DNA from: Streptomyces sp. WAC08241
GTDB taxonomy: Bacteria; Actinomycetota; Actinomycetes; Streptomycetales; Streptomycetaceae
Direction of reading: 5' to 3'
DNA length: 64,000 nt
Assembly: GCA_007858575.1 (NCBI GenBank)
Contig: CP042279.1
Span: 682,001-746,000 of the forward strand
Part shown: positions 9,607-20,508 of the stretch, one piece after another
How positions within the stretch are numbered: the stretch's first letter is position 1
How the letters are laid out: each line of letters starts with the position of its first letter
Translations under genes and position numbers: made by a program
Notes under the pieces: generated by a model
Database searches by the model: none
What the model was told of the DNA's origin: nothing
The model's input: only the letters and a program-made list of their open reading frames with translations

Positions 9607-12600
9607 ATGCAATCATCAATGCGCATGAGAGCTACGGTCGCCGGTGCACTGCTCGGGCTGCTCGCCGCCTTCGCGGGCCCCGGTCCCACCGCCACGGCCG
9701 CCCCCACGGAGAAGACCGCCCCCACCGCCGCCCCCGCCGAGCAGGCCGACGGCCCCGACACCACCGTCGGCGACGTGACCGGGTTCGCCGCCGACGGGGC
9801 CGTCTACCGGCTGACCGCCGGTCAGGCCCGGGCCCGCGTCAGCTTCGTCACCGCCGACACCTTCCGCATCGAACTCGCCCCCGACGGCACGTTCACCGAC
9901 CCCACCGGCACCGACATCACCCTGCCCCAGGGCCCGCCCCCGGCCACCCGCTGGCGCGACCGGGGCGACCGGTACGAACTGAGCAGCGACCGGGTCACCC
10001 TGCGCGCCTACAAGTCCCCGCTCCGCTTCGCCGCCGTACGCGCCGACGGCACCCCGCTCTGGTCCGAGACCCGCGGCCTCACCTGGAACCAGGACCGCAC
10101 CGTCCAGACCCTCGCCCGCGGCGCCACGGAGCAGTTCTACGGCGCCGGCATGCAGAACGGCCGCGGCAACACCTCCCACCGCGACAAGACCGTGGAGGTG
10201 GGCGTCGACTACAACTGGAACGACGGCGGCCACCCCAACTCCGTCCCGTTCTACCTCTCCTCCACCGGCTACGGCGTCTACCGCAACACCTACGCCCCCA
10301 ACACCTACGCCTTCACCGAGCCGGTCACCACGAGCGCGAAGGAACGGCGCTTCGACGCCTACTACTTCGCCGGCACCGGCCGCGACGCCGCCAAGGACGT
10401 CATCGGCCAGTACACCCGGCTCACCGGAAAACCGTTCCTGCCGCCCGTCTACGGCCTGGAGATCGGCGACGCCGACTGCTACCTGCACAACGCCAACCGC
10501 GGCGAGCGCCACACCCTCGACGCCCTGGAGGTCGCCGACGGCTACGTCGAGAACGACATGCCCAACGGCTGGATGCTCGTCAACGACGGCTACGGCTGCG
10601 GCTACGAGAACCTCGCGGAGACCGCCACCGGGCTCCAGCAGCGCGACATGCAGCTCGGCCTGTGGACCGAGGACGGCATCGACCGGCTCGGCGAGCAGGT
10701 CAGGGCCGGCCAGCGGGTCGCCAAGCTCGACGTCGCCTGGGTCGGCGAGGGCTACAAGTTCGCCCTCGACGGCTGCAAGGACGCCCACGCCGGCATCGAG
10801 GCCCACAGCGACGCCCGCGGCTTCACCTGGGCCCCCGAGAGCTGGGCCGGCGCCCAGCGCTGCGGCGTCCAGTGGTCCGGCGACCAGTCCGGCAGTTGGG
10901 AGTACATCCGCTGGCAGATCCCGACCTACGCGGGCGCGTCCATGTCCGGCCTCGCCTACACCACCGGCGACGTCGACGGCATCTTCGGCGGCAGCGCCAA
11001 GACGTACACCCGCGACCTCCAGTGGAAGACCTTCCTGCCCGTCACCATGACCATGGACGGCTGGGCCGCCAGCGACAAGCAGCCCTTCCGGTACGGCGAG
11101 CCCTACACCTCGATCAACCGCGCCTCCCTCAAGCTCCACGAGGCCCTGCTCCCGTACGTCTACAGCCACGCCCACCGGGCCACGAAGACCGGCGTCGGCC
11201 TCGCCCGGCCGCTCGCCCTGGAGTACCCGGACGACCCGAAGGCCGCCGGCGAGGCCGCGAAGTACGAGTTCCTCAGCGGCGAGGACTTCCTCGTCGCCCC
11301 CGTGTACCAGGACGCGCTGGAACGCGACGCTATCTATCTGCCGAAGGGCACCTGGATCGACTACTGGAGCGGACGCACCTACGAAGGCCCCGTCACGGTC
11401 GACGACTACAGCGCCCCGCTCGACACCCTGCCCTCTTCGTCTGGGCCGGGGCCACCGTCCCCCTGTGGCCCGGCGGCATCCGCTCGTACAAGGACCGCGC
11501 CCCCGGCGACCCGATCGCCTGGGACGTCTACCCCCAGGGCAGCTCCTCCTTCGAGCTGTACGAGGACGACGGCGTCACCCGCGAGCACCGCACCGGCCGG
11601 TACGCCACCCAGCTCGCCGAGGTCCGCGCCCCGGACTCCGGGCCCGGCGACGTCTCCGTGCGCATCGGCCCCAGCAGGGGCACGTACACCGGCAAGCCGG
11701 CCGCCCGGCCGTACGCCTTCACCGTCCACACCGGCGACGCGCCCGGCGCCGTCCGGCTCGACGGACGCGCGCTGCCCGCCTCGCCTCCCGCGCCGCCTTC
11801 GACGCCGCCGCGCAGGGCTGGTGGTACGACCGCGACGAGCGCGGGGAGTGGTCCGGGTCAAGACGACCGCCCGGCCCACCGACCGCGGCTTCGAGGTGCT
11901 CCTGAAGGACACCAGCGCGGTCGGCGGCGCCGTCCGCGGCGCCTCCGCCACCGTCGCCGCGCCCACCGGGCAGGAGCTCGGCGCCGGTGCGCCCGGCACC
12001 GTCGCCGTGGACGTCACCGCGGGCAGCAGGGACGCCACCGACGTACGGGTCTCCGTGGCCGTCCCGGACGGGTGGCGGGCCGCCCCGGCCGCCCCGATCG
12101 CCCGCGTCCCGGCCGGAACCACCCGCCGGGTCGAGGTCGCCGTCACCCCGGCGGCGGACGCGAAGCCCGGCGAGGCCACCCTCACGGCGACGGTCCGCCA
12201 CCGCGCGGCCGGCACCGACCGCACCGCGCTCCAGCGGTTCGCGGCCGGCGTGATGCCCCCGCCGCCCGCCGGCGACGCCTGGGCGAGCGACCTGGTGCGG
12301 CTGCGCTCCGCCAACGGCTGGGGCCGCCCGAGCGCGACCGCTCCAACGGCGAGTCCGGCGCCGCCGACGGCCGGCCGCTGACCCTGGCCGGGAAGACCTA
12401 CGAGAAGGGGATCGGCGCCCACGCCGACTCCGACGTCGAGGTCTACCTCGGCGGCCGCTGCACCGCCCTCACCGCCGACGTCGGCATCGACGACGAGATC
12501 GGCGGCTACGGCGAGGTGGCCTTCTCCGTCGAGGCGGACGGCAGGGTCCTGTGGACCTCGCCCCCGCTGACCGGCGCCTCCGCGACCCTGCCCGTGGCCG

Positions 12601-12707
12601 TCGACGTGACCGGGGCCCGGCACGTACGGCTGAGGATCACGGACACCAACGGGTCGAAGAGCGGCGACCACGGGGACTGGGCGGCGGCCCGGTTCACCTG
12701 CGCCTGA
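9607..12707 (+). CDS. Secreted GH31 glycoside hydrolase with NEW3-like and NPCBM domains
   Basis: About 1,033 residues. A signal peptide (positively charged MQSSMRMR, then [13 protein letters not shown], Ala-rich cleavage region) indicates export. Next is a GH31 N-terminal beta-domain (GADVRFxx-like region, residues ~60-280), then the catalytic barrel with [19 protein letters not shown], the likely nucleophile Asp, and [20 protein letters not shown]. An Ig-like NEW3-type domain follows, and the last ~140 residues ([20 protein letters not shown] through [11 protein letters not shown]) form an NPCBM carbohydrate-binding module. The DVAWVG form resembles the GH31 subgroup with alpha-galactosidase and alpha-N-acetylgalactosaminidase activity rather than plain alpha-glucosidases; this is inference. 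Frameshifts lie near 11430, 11785, 11850 and 12335. AGAGG precedes ATG 9607. Confidence 0.85.
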
Positions 12708-12715
12708 CCCACGAC

Positions 12716-12751
12716 GCGGGAGGGGCGCCCGTCCCCGGACGCCCCTCCCGC
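12716..12751 (+). terminator. GC-rich hairpin after the GH31 gene
   Basis: Arms 12716-12727 (gcgggaggggcg) and 12740-12751 pair perfectly, with a nested smaller stem in the loop. It sits nine bases after the GH31 stop and between convergent genes. Confidence 0.7.
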
Positions 12752-12772
12752 ACCTCTTCTCTCCACCGCCGG

Positions 12773-13929
12773 CTACTTCCCGGGACCGCCCTCGGGGCCC
12801 TCGGGATCCTCACCGGTCGGGTTTCCGTCGGCGGGGTCCTCACCGGCGGGTGCTCCCCGGTCGGGCCCTCATCGGCGGCGCCCCCGGCGGAGTCTCCTCC
12901 GGAGCCTCCCCGGGAGTCTCCTCGGCGCCCGCCCCCGGGGCCGACTCCGACCCCTGGACCGACTCCGACCCCGGCACCGACTCCGGCCCCGGCTGTTCCG
13001 GCTTCGGCGGGCGGATGCGGCCGCTGCCGGGATCCAGCAGGAACGGGGAGTCCCCGCCCTCCGTCGCCACCCCGGGGCCGGGCCCCGCGCCGGCTCGCGC
13101 CGCCGCAGGTACCGCTCGAACTCACGGGCGATCGCCTCGCCGGACGCCTCCGGGAGCTCCGCGGTGTCCCGCGCCTCCTCCAGGGTCTGCACGTACTCGG
13201 CGACCTCGCTGTCCTCGGCGGCCAACTGGTCCACGCCGAGCTGCCAGGCCCGCGCGTCCTCGGGCAGCTCGCCCAGCGGGATGCGCAGCCCGATCAGGTC
13301 CTCCAGGCGGTTGAGCAGCGCCAGCGTCGCCTTCGGGTTCGGCGGCTGCGACACGTAGTGCGGCACCGCCGCCCACAGGCTCACCGCGGGCACGCCCGCG
13401 TGCGTGCACGCCTCCTGGAGGATGCCCACGATGCCCGTCGGGCCCTCGTACCGGGTCTCCTCCAGGTCCATCGTGCGCGCCAGGTCCGGATCGGAGGTCA
13501 CCCCGCTGACCGGGACCGGCCGGGTGTGCGGGGTGTCGCCGAGCAGCGCGCCCAGGATCACCACCATCTCCACGCCCAGCTCGTGCGCGAAGCCGAGCAG
13601 CTCGTTGCAGAAGGAGCGCCAGCGCATCGAGGGTTCGATCCCGCGCACGAGCACCAGGTCGCGGGGCTTGTCGCCGCCCACCCGGACCACGGAGAGCCTG
13701 GTCGTCGGCCAGGTGATCTTCCGTACGCCGTTGTCCAGGAAGACCGTGGGCCGGTTCACCTGGAAGTCGTAGTAGTCCTCGGCGTCGAGCGCCGCGAAGA
13801 CCTCGCCCTTCCACTCCCGGTCCAGATGGCCGACCGCGGTGGAGGCGGCGTCCCCGGCGTCGTTCCAGCCCTCGAACGCGGCCACCATGACCGGGTCGAT
13901 CAGCTCGGGCACCCCTCGAGCTCGATCAC
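12773..13929 (-). CDS. PAC2 family protein
   Basis: About 385 residues. The GTG start at 13929 is preceded by GAAGGAGG at good spacing, giving VIELEGVPELIDPVMVAAFE, the typical N-terminus of the actinobacterial PAC2 (proteasome assembly chaperone-like) family. Conserved stretches include GWNDAGDAASTA, ALDAEDYYDFQVNRP and LGALLGDTPHTRPVPVSG. The tail is long, Pro/Glu/Gly-rich and partly repetitive (PESVPGSESVQGSES), and probably disordered. I place the end at TAG 12773-12775 (EGGPGK) after frameshifts near 13911, 13080 and 12880. Its presence near the proteasome locus is suggestive, but bacterial PAC2 function is not established. Confidence 0.85.
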
Positions 13930-14070
13930 CCAGCGCCTCCTTCTCGAAGTTCCTGTCGTACGGACCAACCTTACGGCTTTCCGGCGGTCCGTCCGCAGCC
14001 CCCGGACATCCCCGAAAACCCGTGCGGCCTTGATCGACTACCCAGGAACTCGCCCCCGCACACGACGGCG

Positions 14071-15129
14071 TCACTCCTCCCAGAGGGTGCTGGGCGCCTC
14101 CCTCCGGACCACCGGCGCGATCTCCTCGGCGAAGCGCTGGAGCGTCTCGGCCTGCTCGGCCGTCGACTGCCCGAAGGCGTCGACCGTGACGGACTGGAGG
14201 TCGTGTCCGTAGTGCTCGTGGTAGCCGAGGATCTTGTCGATGATCTGCTGCGGCGAGCCGATCAACTGGGGGCCGTCCGCGACGGCGTCCTCGATCGTGC
14301 GGAACGGTGTTGTAGCCGGCCTTCCCCTCCAGGTGCGGCCGGAAGCTCTGCCGGACCTTCGCCTCGTACAGGCCCTTGTAGCGGGCGACCGCCTGCTCGG
14401 GGGTGTCGGCGATGAGCAGGCTGCCGGAACCGGCCGCCACGCGCGCGTGGGCCGGGTCGTGCCCGTACTCCTCGAACTTCTCGCGGTAGTGGGCGATGAG
14501 CCGCGCGTACGCCTCGCGGGGCTGGATCGCGTTGGCGGTGAAGAGCGGGTCGCCGTGCTTCGCCGCGAGCTCGGGGAGTTGAGGCTGGTGGCCGAGCCGT
14601 GCCAGACCCGGGGCGGGCCGGCGTACGGGCGCGGCACCGTGGTCACGTTCTTCAGGGCGGGCCGGAACTCGCCCTCCCAGTCGACGCCCTCCTCCGTCCA
14701 GAGCCGGCGGAGCAGCTCGTACTTCTCCTTCTGGAGGTCCCACTGCCGCTCCTCGTCCAGGCCGAAGAGGTCGAAGTGGCCGGCCTCCGCGCCCTTGCCG
14801 ACGACGAGTTCGATCCTGCCCCGGGAGAGCTGGTCGAGCGTGGCGTAGTCCTCGGCGACCCGGACCGGGTCGAGGATCGCGACCACGGTCACGCCGGTGA
14901 GGAGCCGGATCCGGGTGGTGCGGGCGGCGAGCGCGGCGAGCAGCACGGTCGGGGCCGAGGAGAGGAACGGGCCCGCGTGCCGCTCGCCGACCGCGTACGC
15001 GTCGAAGCCCAGGCGTTCGGCGGTCTCGCCGAGCGTGACGACCTGCTCCAACCGGTCCGCGGCGGACAGGAGTTCGCCGGTGAGCGGGTGCGGGGAGTGG
15101 TGGACGATCGTGAGCACTTGAAACTTCAT
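14071..15129 (-). CDS. LLM-class flavin-dependent oxidoreductase
   Basis: About 353 residues beginning MKFQVLTIVHHSPHPLTGEL. It is a luciferase-like monooxygenase: GFDAYAVGERHAGPFLSSAP, IRLLTGVTVVAILDPVRVAED, and LSRGRIELVVGKGAEAGHFD match the FMN-type bacterial luciferase fold. The C-terminal PQLIGSPQQIIDKILGYH is the usual family end signature. Frameshifts near 14580 and 14307 split the gene. No clear Shine-Dalgarno sequence precedes the ATG. It lies between PAC2 and the glycerol genes, and no partner flavin reductase is adjacent. Substrate unknown. Confidence 0.85.
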   Translation of the reverse strand: MKFQVLTIVHHSPHPLTGELLSAADRLEQVVTLGETAERLGFDAYAVGERHAGPFLSSAPTVLLAALAARTTRIRLLTGVTVVAILDPVRVAEDYATLDQLSRGRIELVVGKGAEAGHFDLFGLDEERQWDLQKEKYELLRRLWTEEGVDWEGEFRPALKNVTTVPRPYAGPPRVWHGSATSLNSPSSRRSTATRSSPPTRSSPARRTRGSSPTTARSSRSTGTTRPTRAWRPVPAACSSPTPPSRRSPATRACTRRRSGRASGRTWRGRPATTPFRTIEDAVADGPQLIGSPQQIIDKILGYHEHYGHDLQSVTVDAFGQSTAEQAETLQRFAEEIAPVVRREAPSTLWEE

Positions 15130-15283
15130 GCTTCAACTCTGCGCGCGGAGTGTTGCGGGCGTGTGGACGGGGTGTGGCACGCCGGAGGGGCGGCCCTCGG
15201 AGAGGAACCGCCCCTGGAAGCGGGAGACCTGCCTCCGCGGCGGGTGCTTGCTTCCGCGGTGAACGACTCGCCCGCGCCGCGGA

Positions 15284-16884
15284 CTACTTGCGGAGCATCT
15301 CCTCGACCCCGGCGCGGACCTCGTCCGTCGCCAGGCCGCGGATGGTCAGCGTCGTGCGGCGGCGCAGCACGTCGTCGGCCGTCTCGGCCCACTCGTGGTC
15401 GCGGGCGTAGGCGACCTGTGCCTAGATCTCCGGCGCGTCCGGGTGGACGCGCCGGGCCAGTTCGGGTTCTCGTTCGCCATGCGGGCGATCTCGAAGGCGA
15501 GCGAGCCGTAGTGCGTCGCCAGGTGCTTGGCGGTGTCGGCGGCCATGCGCGGGCCGGGCGCCGGGCCGTCGACGAGCAGCCGGTGGGCGACCGCGTTCGG
15601 GTTGGCTATGCCGGGCAGCGGCAGCCGCTTCGGCAGCGCGGACACCGGCTCGTAGTCCTCACCGAGGGGTGGCCGGGAAGCTGCTCCAGCTTCTTCATGA
15701 CCGTGCGGCCGATGTGGCGGAAGGTCGTCCACTTGCCGCCGGCCACCGACAGCATCCCGCCGCGGCCCTCGGTCACGACCGTCTCGCGCTTGGCCTTGGA
15801 GGTGTCGCCGGGGCCGCCGGGGAGCACCCGCAGACCGGCGAAGGCGTACGTGATGAGGTCGCGCGACAACTGCTGGTCGCGGATGGAGAAGGCGGCCTCG
15901 TCCAGGATCTGGGCGGTGTCCTTCTCGGTGACCTCGACCTGGCCGGGGTCGCCCTCGTACTCCTCGTCGGTGGTGCCGAGCAGCAGCATGTCCTCCCAGG
16001 GGAGGGCGAAGGTGATGCGGTACTTGTCGATCGGGGTGGCGAGCGCGGCCTTCCACGGCGAGGTCCGCTTGAGGACCAGGTGCGCGCCCTTGGAGAGGCG
16101 GATGGAGGGGCCGCGTTCGGGTCCTCCATCTTCCGCAGGTGGTCGACCCACGGGCCGGTCGCGTTGAGGACCAGGCGGGCGTCCACGCCGAACTCGTCGC
16201 CGCTGGTGCGGTCCTTCAGCTCGGCGCCGGTGACCCGGCCGCGGGTGAAGCGCAGACCGGTGACCTCGGCGTGGTTGAGGACGGTGGCGCCGGCGTCGAC
16301 CGCGGCGCGGACCGTCATCAGCGCCATCCGGGCGTCGTTCATCTGGTCGTCGCCGTAGACGGCCACGGCCTTCAGGTCCTCGGTCCGCAGCTCCGGCACG
16401 TCCTGCGCGGCCTTGGCGGGGAGAGCAGGTGGCCGACGCCGTCGCCGAACGCCGAGAGCGCGGAGTACGCGAAGACGCCGGCGCCCAGCTTGGCCGCGCC
16501 GTGCGGGCCGCCCTTGTAGACGGGCAGGTAGAAGGTGAGCGGGTTGGCGAGGTGCGGGGCCACCTGGCGGGAGACCGCGCGCCGTTCGAAGTGGTTCTCC
16601 GCCACCAGCTTCACCGCGCCGGTCTGCAGGTAGCGCAGGCCGCCGTGGAGCAGCTTCGAGGAGGCGGAGGAGGTGGCGCCGGCGAAGTCGCCGGCGTCCA
16701 CCAGGGCCACCCGCAGACCCGACTGCGCGGCGTGCCAGGCGGTGGAGATGCCCAGGATGCCGCCGCCGATCACCAGGAGGTCGTACGTCGCCTTGGAGAG
16801 CCGTTCCCGGGTCTCGGCGCGGCTCGGCAGGGAACCGGCAGCCGGGCGCGTCCCCAGGGCGGGGACGCTCTGCAGGGTGGTCAT
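15284..16884 (-). CDS. glpD: Glycerol-3-phosphate dehydrogenase
   Basis: FAD-dependent oxidation of glycerol 3-phosphate to dihydroxyacetone phosphate at the membrane, ~533 residues. The FAD Rossmann motif is clear (YDLLVIGGGILGISTAWHAA), followed by SSKLLHGGLRYLQTGAVKLV and GGKWTTFRHIGRTVMKKL. Frameshifts lie near 16420, 16108, 15665 and 15467. An additional in-frame TAG (15422-15424) replaces the residue between APEI and AQVAYARD, where I would expect Trp. This is a point change, not an indel. The gene is last in the glpF-glpK-glpD run, which is expected to be repressed by GylR. A GAGGAG precedes the start. Its start-proximal end lies close behind glpK, supporting one operon. Confidence 0.93.
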
Positions 16885-16911
16885 GTCGCTTACTCCTCTT
16901 ACTGCTCGCTC

Positions 16912-18445
16912 TTACTGCTCGTCGGATTCGTCTTCGAGCCAGCCCATGGAGCGCTCGACGGCCTTCAGCCAGCTCTTGTACTCGCGGTCGCGCTTGTCGG
17001 CGTCCATGCGGGGGTCCATTCGGCGGCACGGCGCCAGTTGGCGCGCAGCGCGTCGGTGTCGGGCCAGAAGCCGACGGCCAGGCCGGCGGCGTAGGCGGCG
17101 CCGAGGCAGGTGGTCTCGGCGACCATGGGGCGCACGACGGGCGCGTCCACGAAGTCCGAGAGGGTCTGCATCAGCAGGTTGTTGGAGGTCATGCCGCCGT
17201 CGACCTTGAGCGCGGTCAGCTCGACGCCGGAGTCCTTCGTCATGGCGTCGGCGATCTCGCGGGTCTGCCAGGCCGTGGCCTCCAGGACGGCGCGGGCGAT
17301 GTGCGCCTTGGTGACGTACCGGGTGAGGCCGGCGATGACACCGCGCGCGTCGGAGCGCCAGTAGGGGGCGAACAGGCCGGAGAAGGCCGGGACGAAGTAG
17401 GCGCCGCCGTTGTCCTCGACCGAGGACGCGAGGGTCTCGATCTCGGCGGCGGACTTGATCAGGCCCATCTGGTCGCGCATCCACTGCACCAGGGAGCCGG
17501 TGACGGCGATCGAGCCCTCCAGGGCGTAGACCGGCTTCTCGTCGCCGATCCGGTAGCCGACCGTGGTCAGCAGGCCGCTGTAGGAGTTGATCACCTTGTC
17601 GCCGGTGTTCATCAGCATGAAGGTGCCGGTGCCGTACGTGGACTTGGCCTCGCCCTCGGCGAAACACGTCTGGCCGAACAGGGCGGCCTGCTGGTCGCCG
17701 AGCGCGGAGGCGACCGGGACGCCGTCGAGGACGCCGCCCTTGACCGTGCCGTACACCTCGGCGGAGGAGCGGATCTCCGGCAGCACGGCGGCCGGGACGC
17801 CCATGGAGTGCAGGATGCGCTCGTCCCACGCCATCTCGTGGAGGTTCATCAGCATGGTGCGCGAGGCGTTGGTGACGTCGGTGACGTGCACGCCGCCGTC
17901 GACGCCGCCGGTCAGGTTCCAGATGACCCAGGAGTCCATGGTGCCGAAGAGGATGTCGCCGCGCTCGGCGCGCTCGCGCAGGCCCTCGACGTTGTCGAGC
18001 AGCCAGCGGACCTTGGGGCCGGAGAAGTACGAGGCGAGGGGGAGGCCGGTCTCGCGGCGGAAGCGGTCCTGGCCGACGTTGCGGCCGAGCTCCTTGCAGA
18101 GGGTGTCGGTGCGGGTGTCCTGCCAGACGAGGGCGTTGTGGACGGGCTCGCCGGTGTTCTTGTCCCACAGCAGCGTGGTCTCGCGCTGGTTGGTGATGCC
18201 GATGGCCTTGACGTCGGCGGCGGTGATCTCCGCCTTCTCCAGGGCGCCGGCGACGACCTCCTGGACGTTGGTCCAGATCTCGGCGGCGTCGTGCTCCACC
18301 CAGCCCGGCTTCGGGAAGATCTGCTCGTGCTCCTTCTGGTCGACGGAGACGATCCGGCCGTCCTTGTCGAAGACGATGCAGCGGGAGGAGGTGGTGCCCT
18401 GGTCGATGGCGGCGATGAAGGGCCGGAGGTGTGGGCGTCGGTCAC
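16912..18445 (-). CDS. glpK: Glycerol kinase
   Basis: ATP-dependent phosphorylation of glycerol entering through GlpF, ~511 residues, FGGY family. The reading is GTG 18445 ([20 protein letters not shown]), with TTGGAG upstream. Signature segments include [51 protein letters not shown] and [15 protein letters not shown]. It ends WLEDESDEQ. Deletions near 18421 and 17021 break the frame. It lies between glpF and glpD in the glycerol operon; products pass directly to GlpD. Confidence 0.95.
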
Positions 18446-18480
18446 GGTGTGCTCCAAGGGAGGTCTGGAAGAAGGACGGC

Positions 18481-19238
18481 TCAGGCGAACGCGATGGTGT
18501 AGATGCCCGCGGCGAGGGCGCCGCCGATCAGCGGACCGGCGACCGGGATCCAGGCGTAGCCCCAGTCGGAGCCGCCCTTGTTCGGCAGCGGCAGCAGGGC
18601 GTGCACGATGCGCGGACCGAGGTCGCGGGCCGGGTTGATGGCGTAACCGGTCGGACCGCCGAGCGAGAGGCCGATGGAGACCACGACGAAGGCGGTGATC
18701 AGGGCGCCCAGGGTGCCGAGGCCCTTGCCGCTGTCGTTGAGGCCCTGGGTGAGCACGGCGAGCACGAGCACGACGGTGCCGATGATCTCGGTGGCCAGGT
18801 TCTGCCAGGTGTTGCGGATCTCGGGGCCCGTGGAGAAGATCCCGAGCACCGGGCTGGGGCCCTCGATCGGCTTCTCGCCGATGGTCTCCGGGTCCGTGAG
18901 GTGGGCCCGGAACTGGCCGTAGTAGGCCACCCAGACCAACGCCGCGCCGATCATCGCGCCGAGCATCTGGCCGGCGAAGTAGACGGGCACGTCGCCCCAG
19001 GCCCCGTCCTTGATCGCGATTCCGACCGTGACGGCGGGGTTCAGATGGGCGCCCGAGAGGGAAGCCGTCATGTAGACGGCCGTCATGACGGCGAAGCCCC
19101 ACCCGAAGGTGATCGCGAGCCAGCCCGCGCCGCGGGCCTTGGAGCTCTTAGCGTGACGGCGGCGCACACGCCGCCGCCGAGCAGGATGAGTACGGCGGTA
19201 CCGATGGTCTCGCCGAGGAAGATGTCGGAGCTGGACAC
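18481..19238 (-). CDS. glpF: Glycerol uptake facilitator (aquaglyceroporin)
   Basis: MIP-family channel of ~252 residues with six membrane helices. Both pore half-helix motifs are present: [12 protein letters not shown] and [13 protein letters not shown] (the NPA boxes). GTG 19238 follows AAGGAG at ideal spacing. A one-base deletion near 19147 joins VCAAVTL to [15 protein letters not shown]. It is the first gene of the glpFKD operon (gylC in the S. coelicolor naming). The GylR-like operator at 19366-19382 lies about 130 bases upstream. Confidence 0.95.
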
Positions 19239-19365
19239 CCGCGACTCCTTTGTCCTTCGTCCAGGGGAAGGCGAACCACGGGTCCCTCCGATGGTCCGCA
19301 CCCTCGTGCTGAGGGCGTTGCCGGCCCTTGGCACTGCCACACTCTAGCGCTTATTGCCGGTAGGT

Positions 19366-19382
19366 GTTCGGCAATGCCGACC
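19366..19382. promoter_or_regulatory. Probable GylR operator upstream of glpF
   Basis: gttcggcaatgccgacc is an imperfect 17-bp palindrome with the perfect core tcggca-a-tgccga. It shares nearly its whole sequence with the site at 20293-20309, giving a consensus GTTCGRCAATGCYGAMC. An IclR-family repressor site is expected here. Confidence 0.65.
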
Positions 19383-19500
19383 GATGAACGGAAGTTTTGC
19401 CCCGGGTTAACAGCGCGTCAAGGGTCTGGGAGTGAAAACCCGCCGATGACGGGATCGTTACCGGCGGGTCGGAAGGGGTGCGGGGGAGCCCGGGGAGGTC

Positions 19501-20266
19501 TCAGAAGCGGCCGGCCCCCAGGTCCCGGGGAGACCGCGCGGGCGCAGTCCCGCACCGCCGCCACCAGCTCCGGCCGCAGCTCGCCGTCCGGGCGGAGCCG
19601 CTCCACCGCGCCCGTCACCGCCACCGCGCCCACCGGCATCCGCCGCCGGTCGTGGATCGGCGCCGCCACCGACGCCACGCCCTCCCAGGTCTCCTCCACG
19701 TCCGCCGCCCAGCCCCGGGCGCGCACCGTGTCGAGCAGCGTCTCGAAGTCCCCGAGCGCCGTCGTCGTCCGGGGCGTGAACGCCTCCCGCTCGACCTCCA
19801 GGACCTCGCTGTGCGCCACCGGGTCGTACGCGGAGAGGACCTTGCCCAGGGCCGTGGAGTGCAGCGGCTGCATGGCCCCCACCTCCAGGACCTGACGGCT
19901 GTCGTCCGGCCGGAAGACGTGGTGCACGATCAGCACGCCCCGCTGGTGCAGCACCCCCAGGTGCACGCTCTCGCCGCTGGACCGGGCCAGGTCGTCCGTC
20001 CAGACGAGCGCCCGGGCCCGCAGCTCGTGCACGTCCAGGTAGCTGTTCCCGAGGCGCAGCAGCTCCGCGCCCAGTTGGTAGCGGCCCGAGGCCGCCTCCT
20101 GCTCCACGAAGCCCTCCGCCTGGAGGGTGCGCAGGATCCCGTGGGCCGTCCCCTTGGCGAGTCCGAGCGACGACGCGATGTCCGACAGGCCGAGCCGGCG
20201 CTCGCCGCCCGCGAGCAGTCGCAGCATGGCCGCCGCTCTTTCAAGCGACTGGATGTTCTTAGCCAT
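19501..20266 (-). CDS. gylR: IclR-family glycerol operon regulator
   Basis: About 254 residues. The winged-helix domain is at the N-terminus (MAKNIQSLERAAAMLRLLAG; LSDIASSLGLAKGTAHGILR) and the IclR effector domain follows (GESVHLGVLHQRGVLIVHH). It matches GylR, which represses and autoregulates the glycerol genes, with glycerol 3-phosphate as the likely inducer. An inserted C near 19530 disrupts the C-terminus; the expected reading is SRDLGAGRF. It lies immediately upstream of glpF on the same strand and divergent from metH. Operator-like palindromes lie both upstream of it and before glpF. Confidence 0.92.
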
Positions 20267-20292
20267 CGCCCGGCCCCTATCCCTCTCACGCT

Positions 20293-20309
20293 GTTCGACA
20301 ATGCTGAAC
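20293..20309. promoter_or_regulatory. Probable GylR operator upstream of gylR
   Basis: gttcgacaatgctgaac is an imperfect palindrome matching the glpF-proximal site at 14 of 17 bases. It lies 27 bases upstream of the gylR start, consistent with autorepression. Confidence 0.65.
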
Positions 20310-20312
20310 ACT

Positions 20313-20329
20313 ATCGGTCGATGCCGACC
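20313..20329. promoter_or_regulatory. Second, weaker GylR-like half palindrome
   Basis: tatcggtcgatgccgac shares the atgccgac half with the other two sites and follows the first after three bases. Tandem sites on one DNA face (20-bp periodicity) are typical for IclR regulators. Confidence 0.45.
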
Positions 20330-20508
20330 TTGCGTCACATCCCACAGTGTCGGTCAAGGAGGGCAGGACCGGGAGTCCCCGGACACAGGATGCCGTCCGG
20401 CCCGTGGGACGCCGTGTCCGCCCCGGCCCGAGCATGGTTAGGTTGGCTCCGTGCACCCTCCACCGAGCGTGCAAAGCCGACAGCCGTCGCATCCCAGGGA
20501 GATCGCCC

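Noticed and set aside
20438..20448. Iron-box-like ttaggttggct before metH
   Set aside because: Only one half resembles the consensus; the other arm is missing.
20330..20508. Cobalamin riboswitch before metH
   Set aside because: The leader is short and I see no B12-box-like sequence; GylR-like sites occupy much of it.
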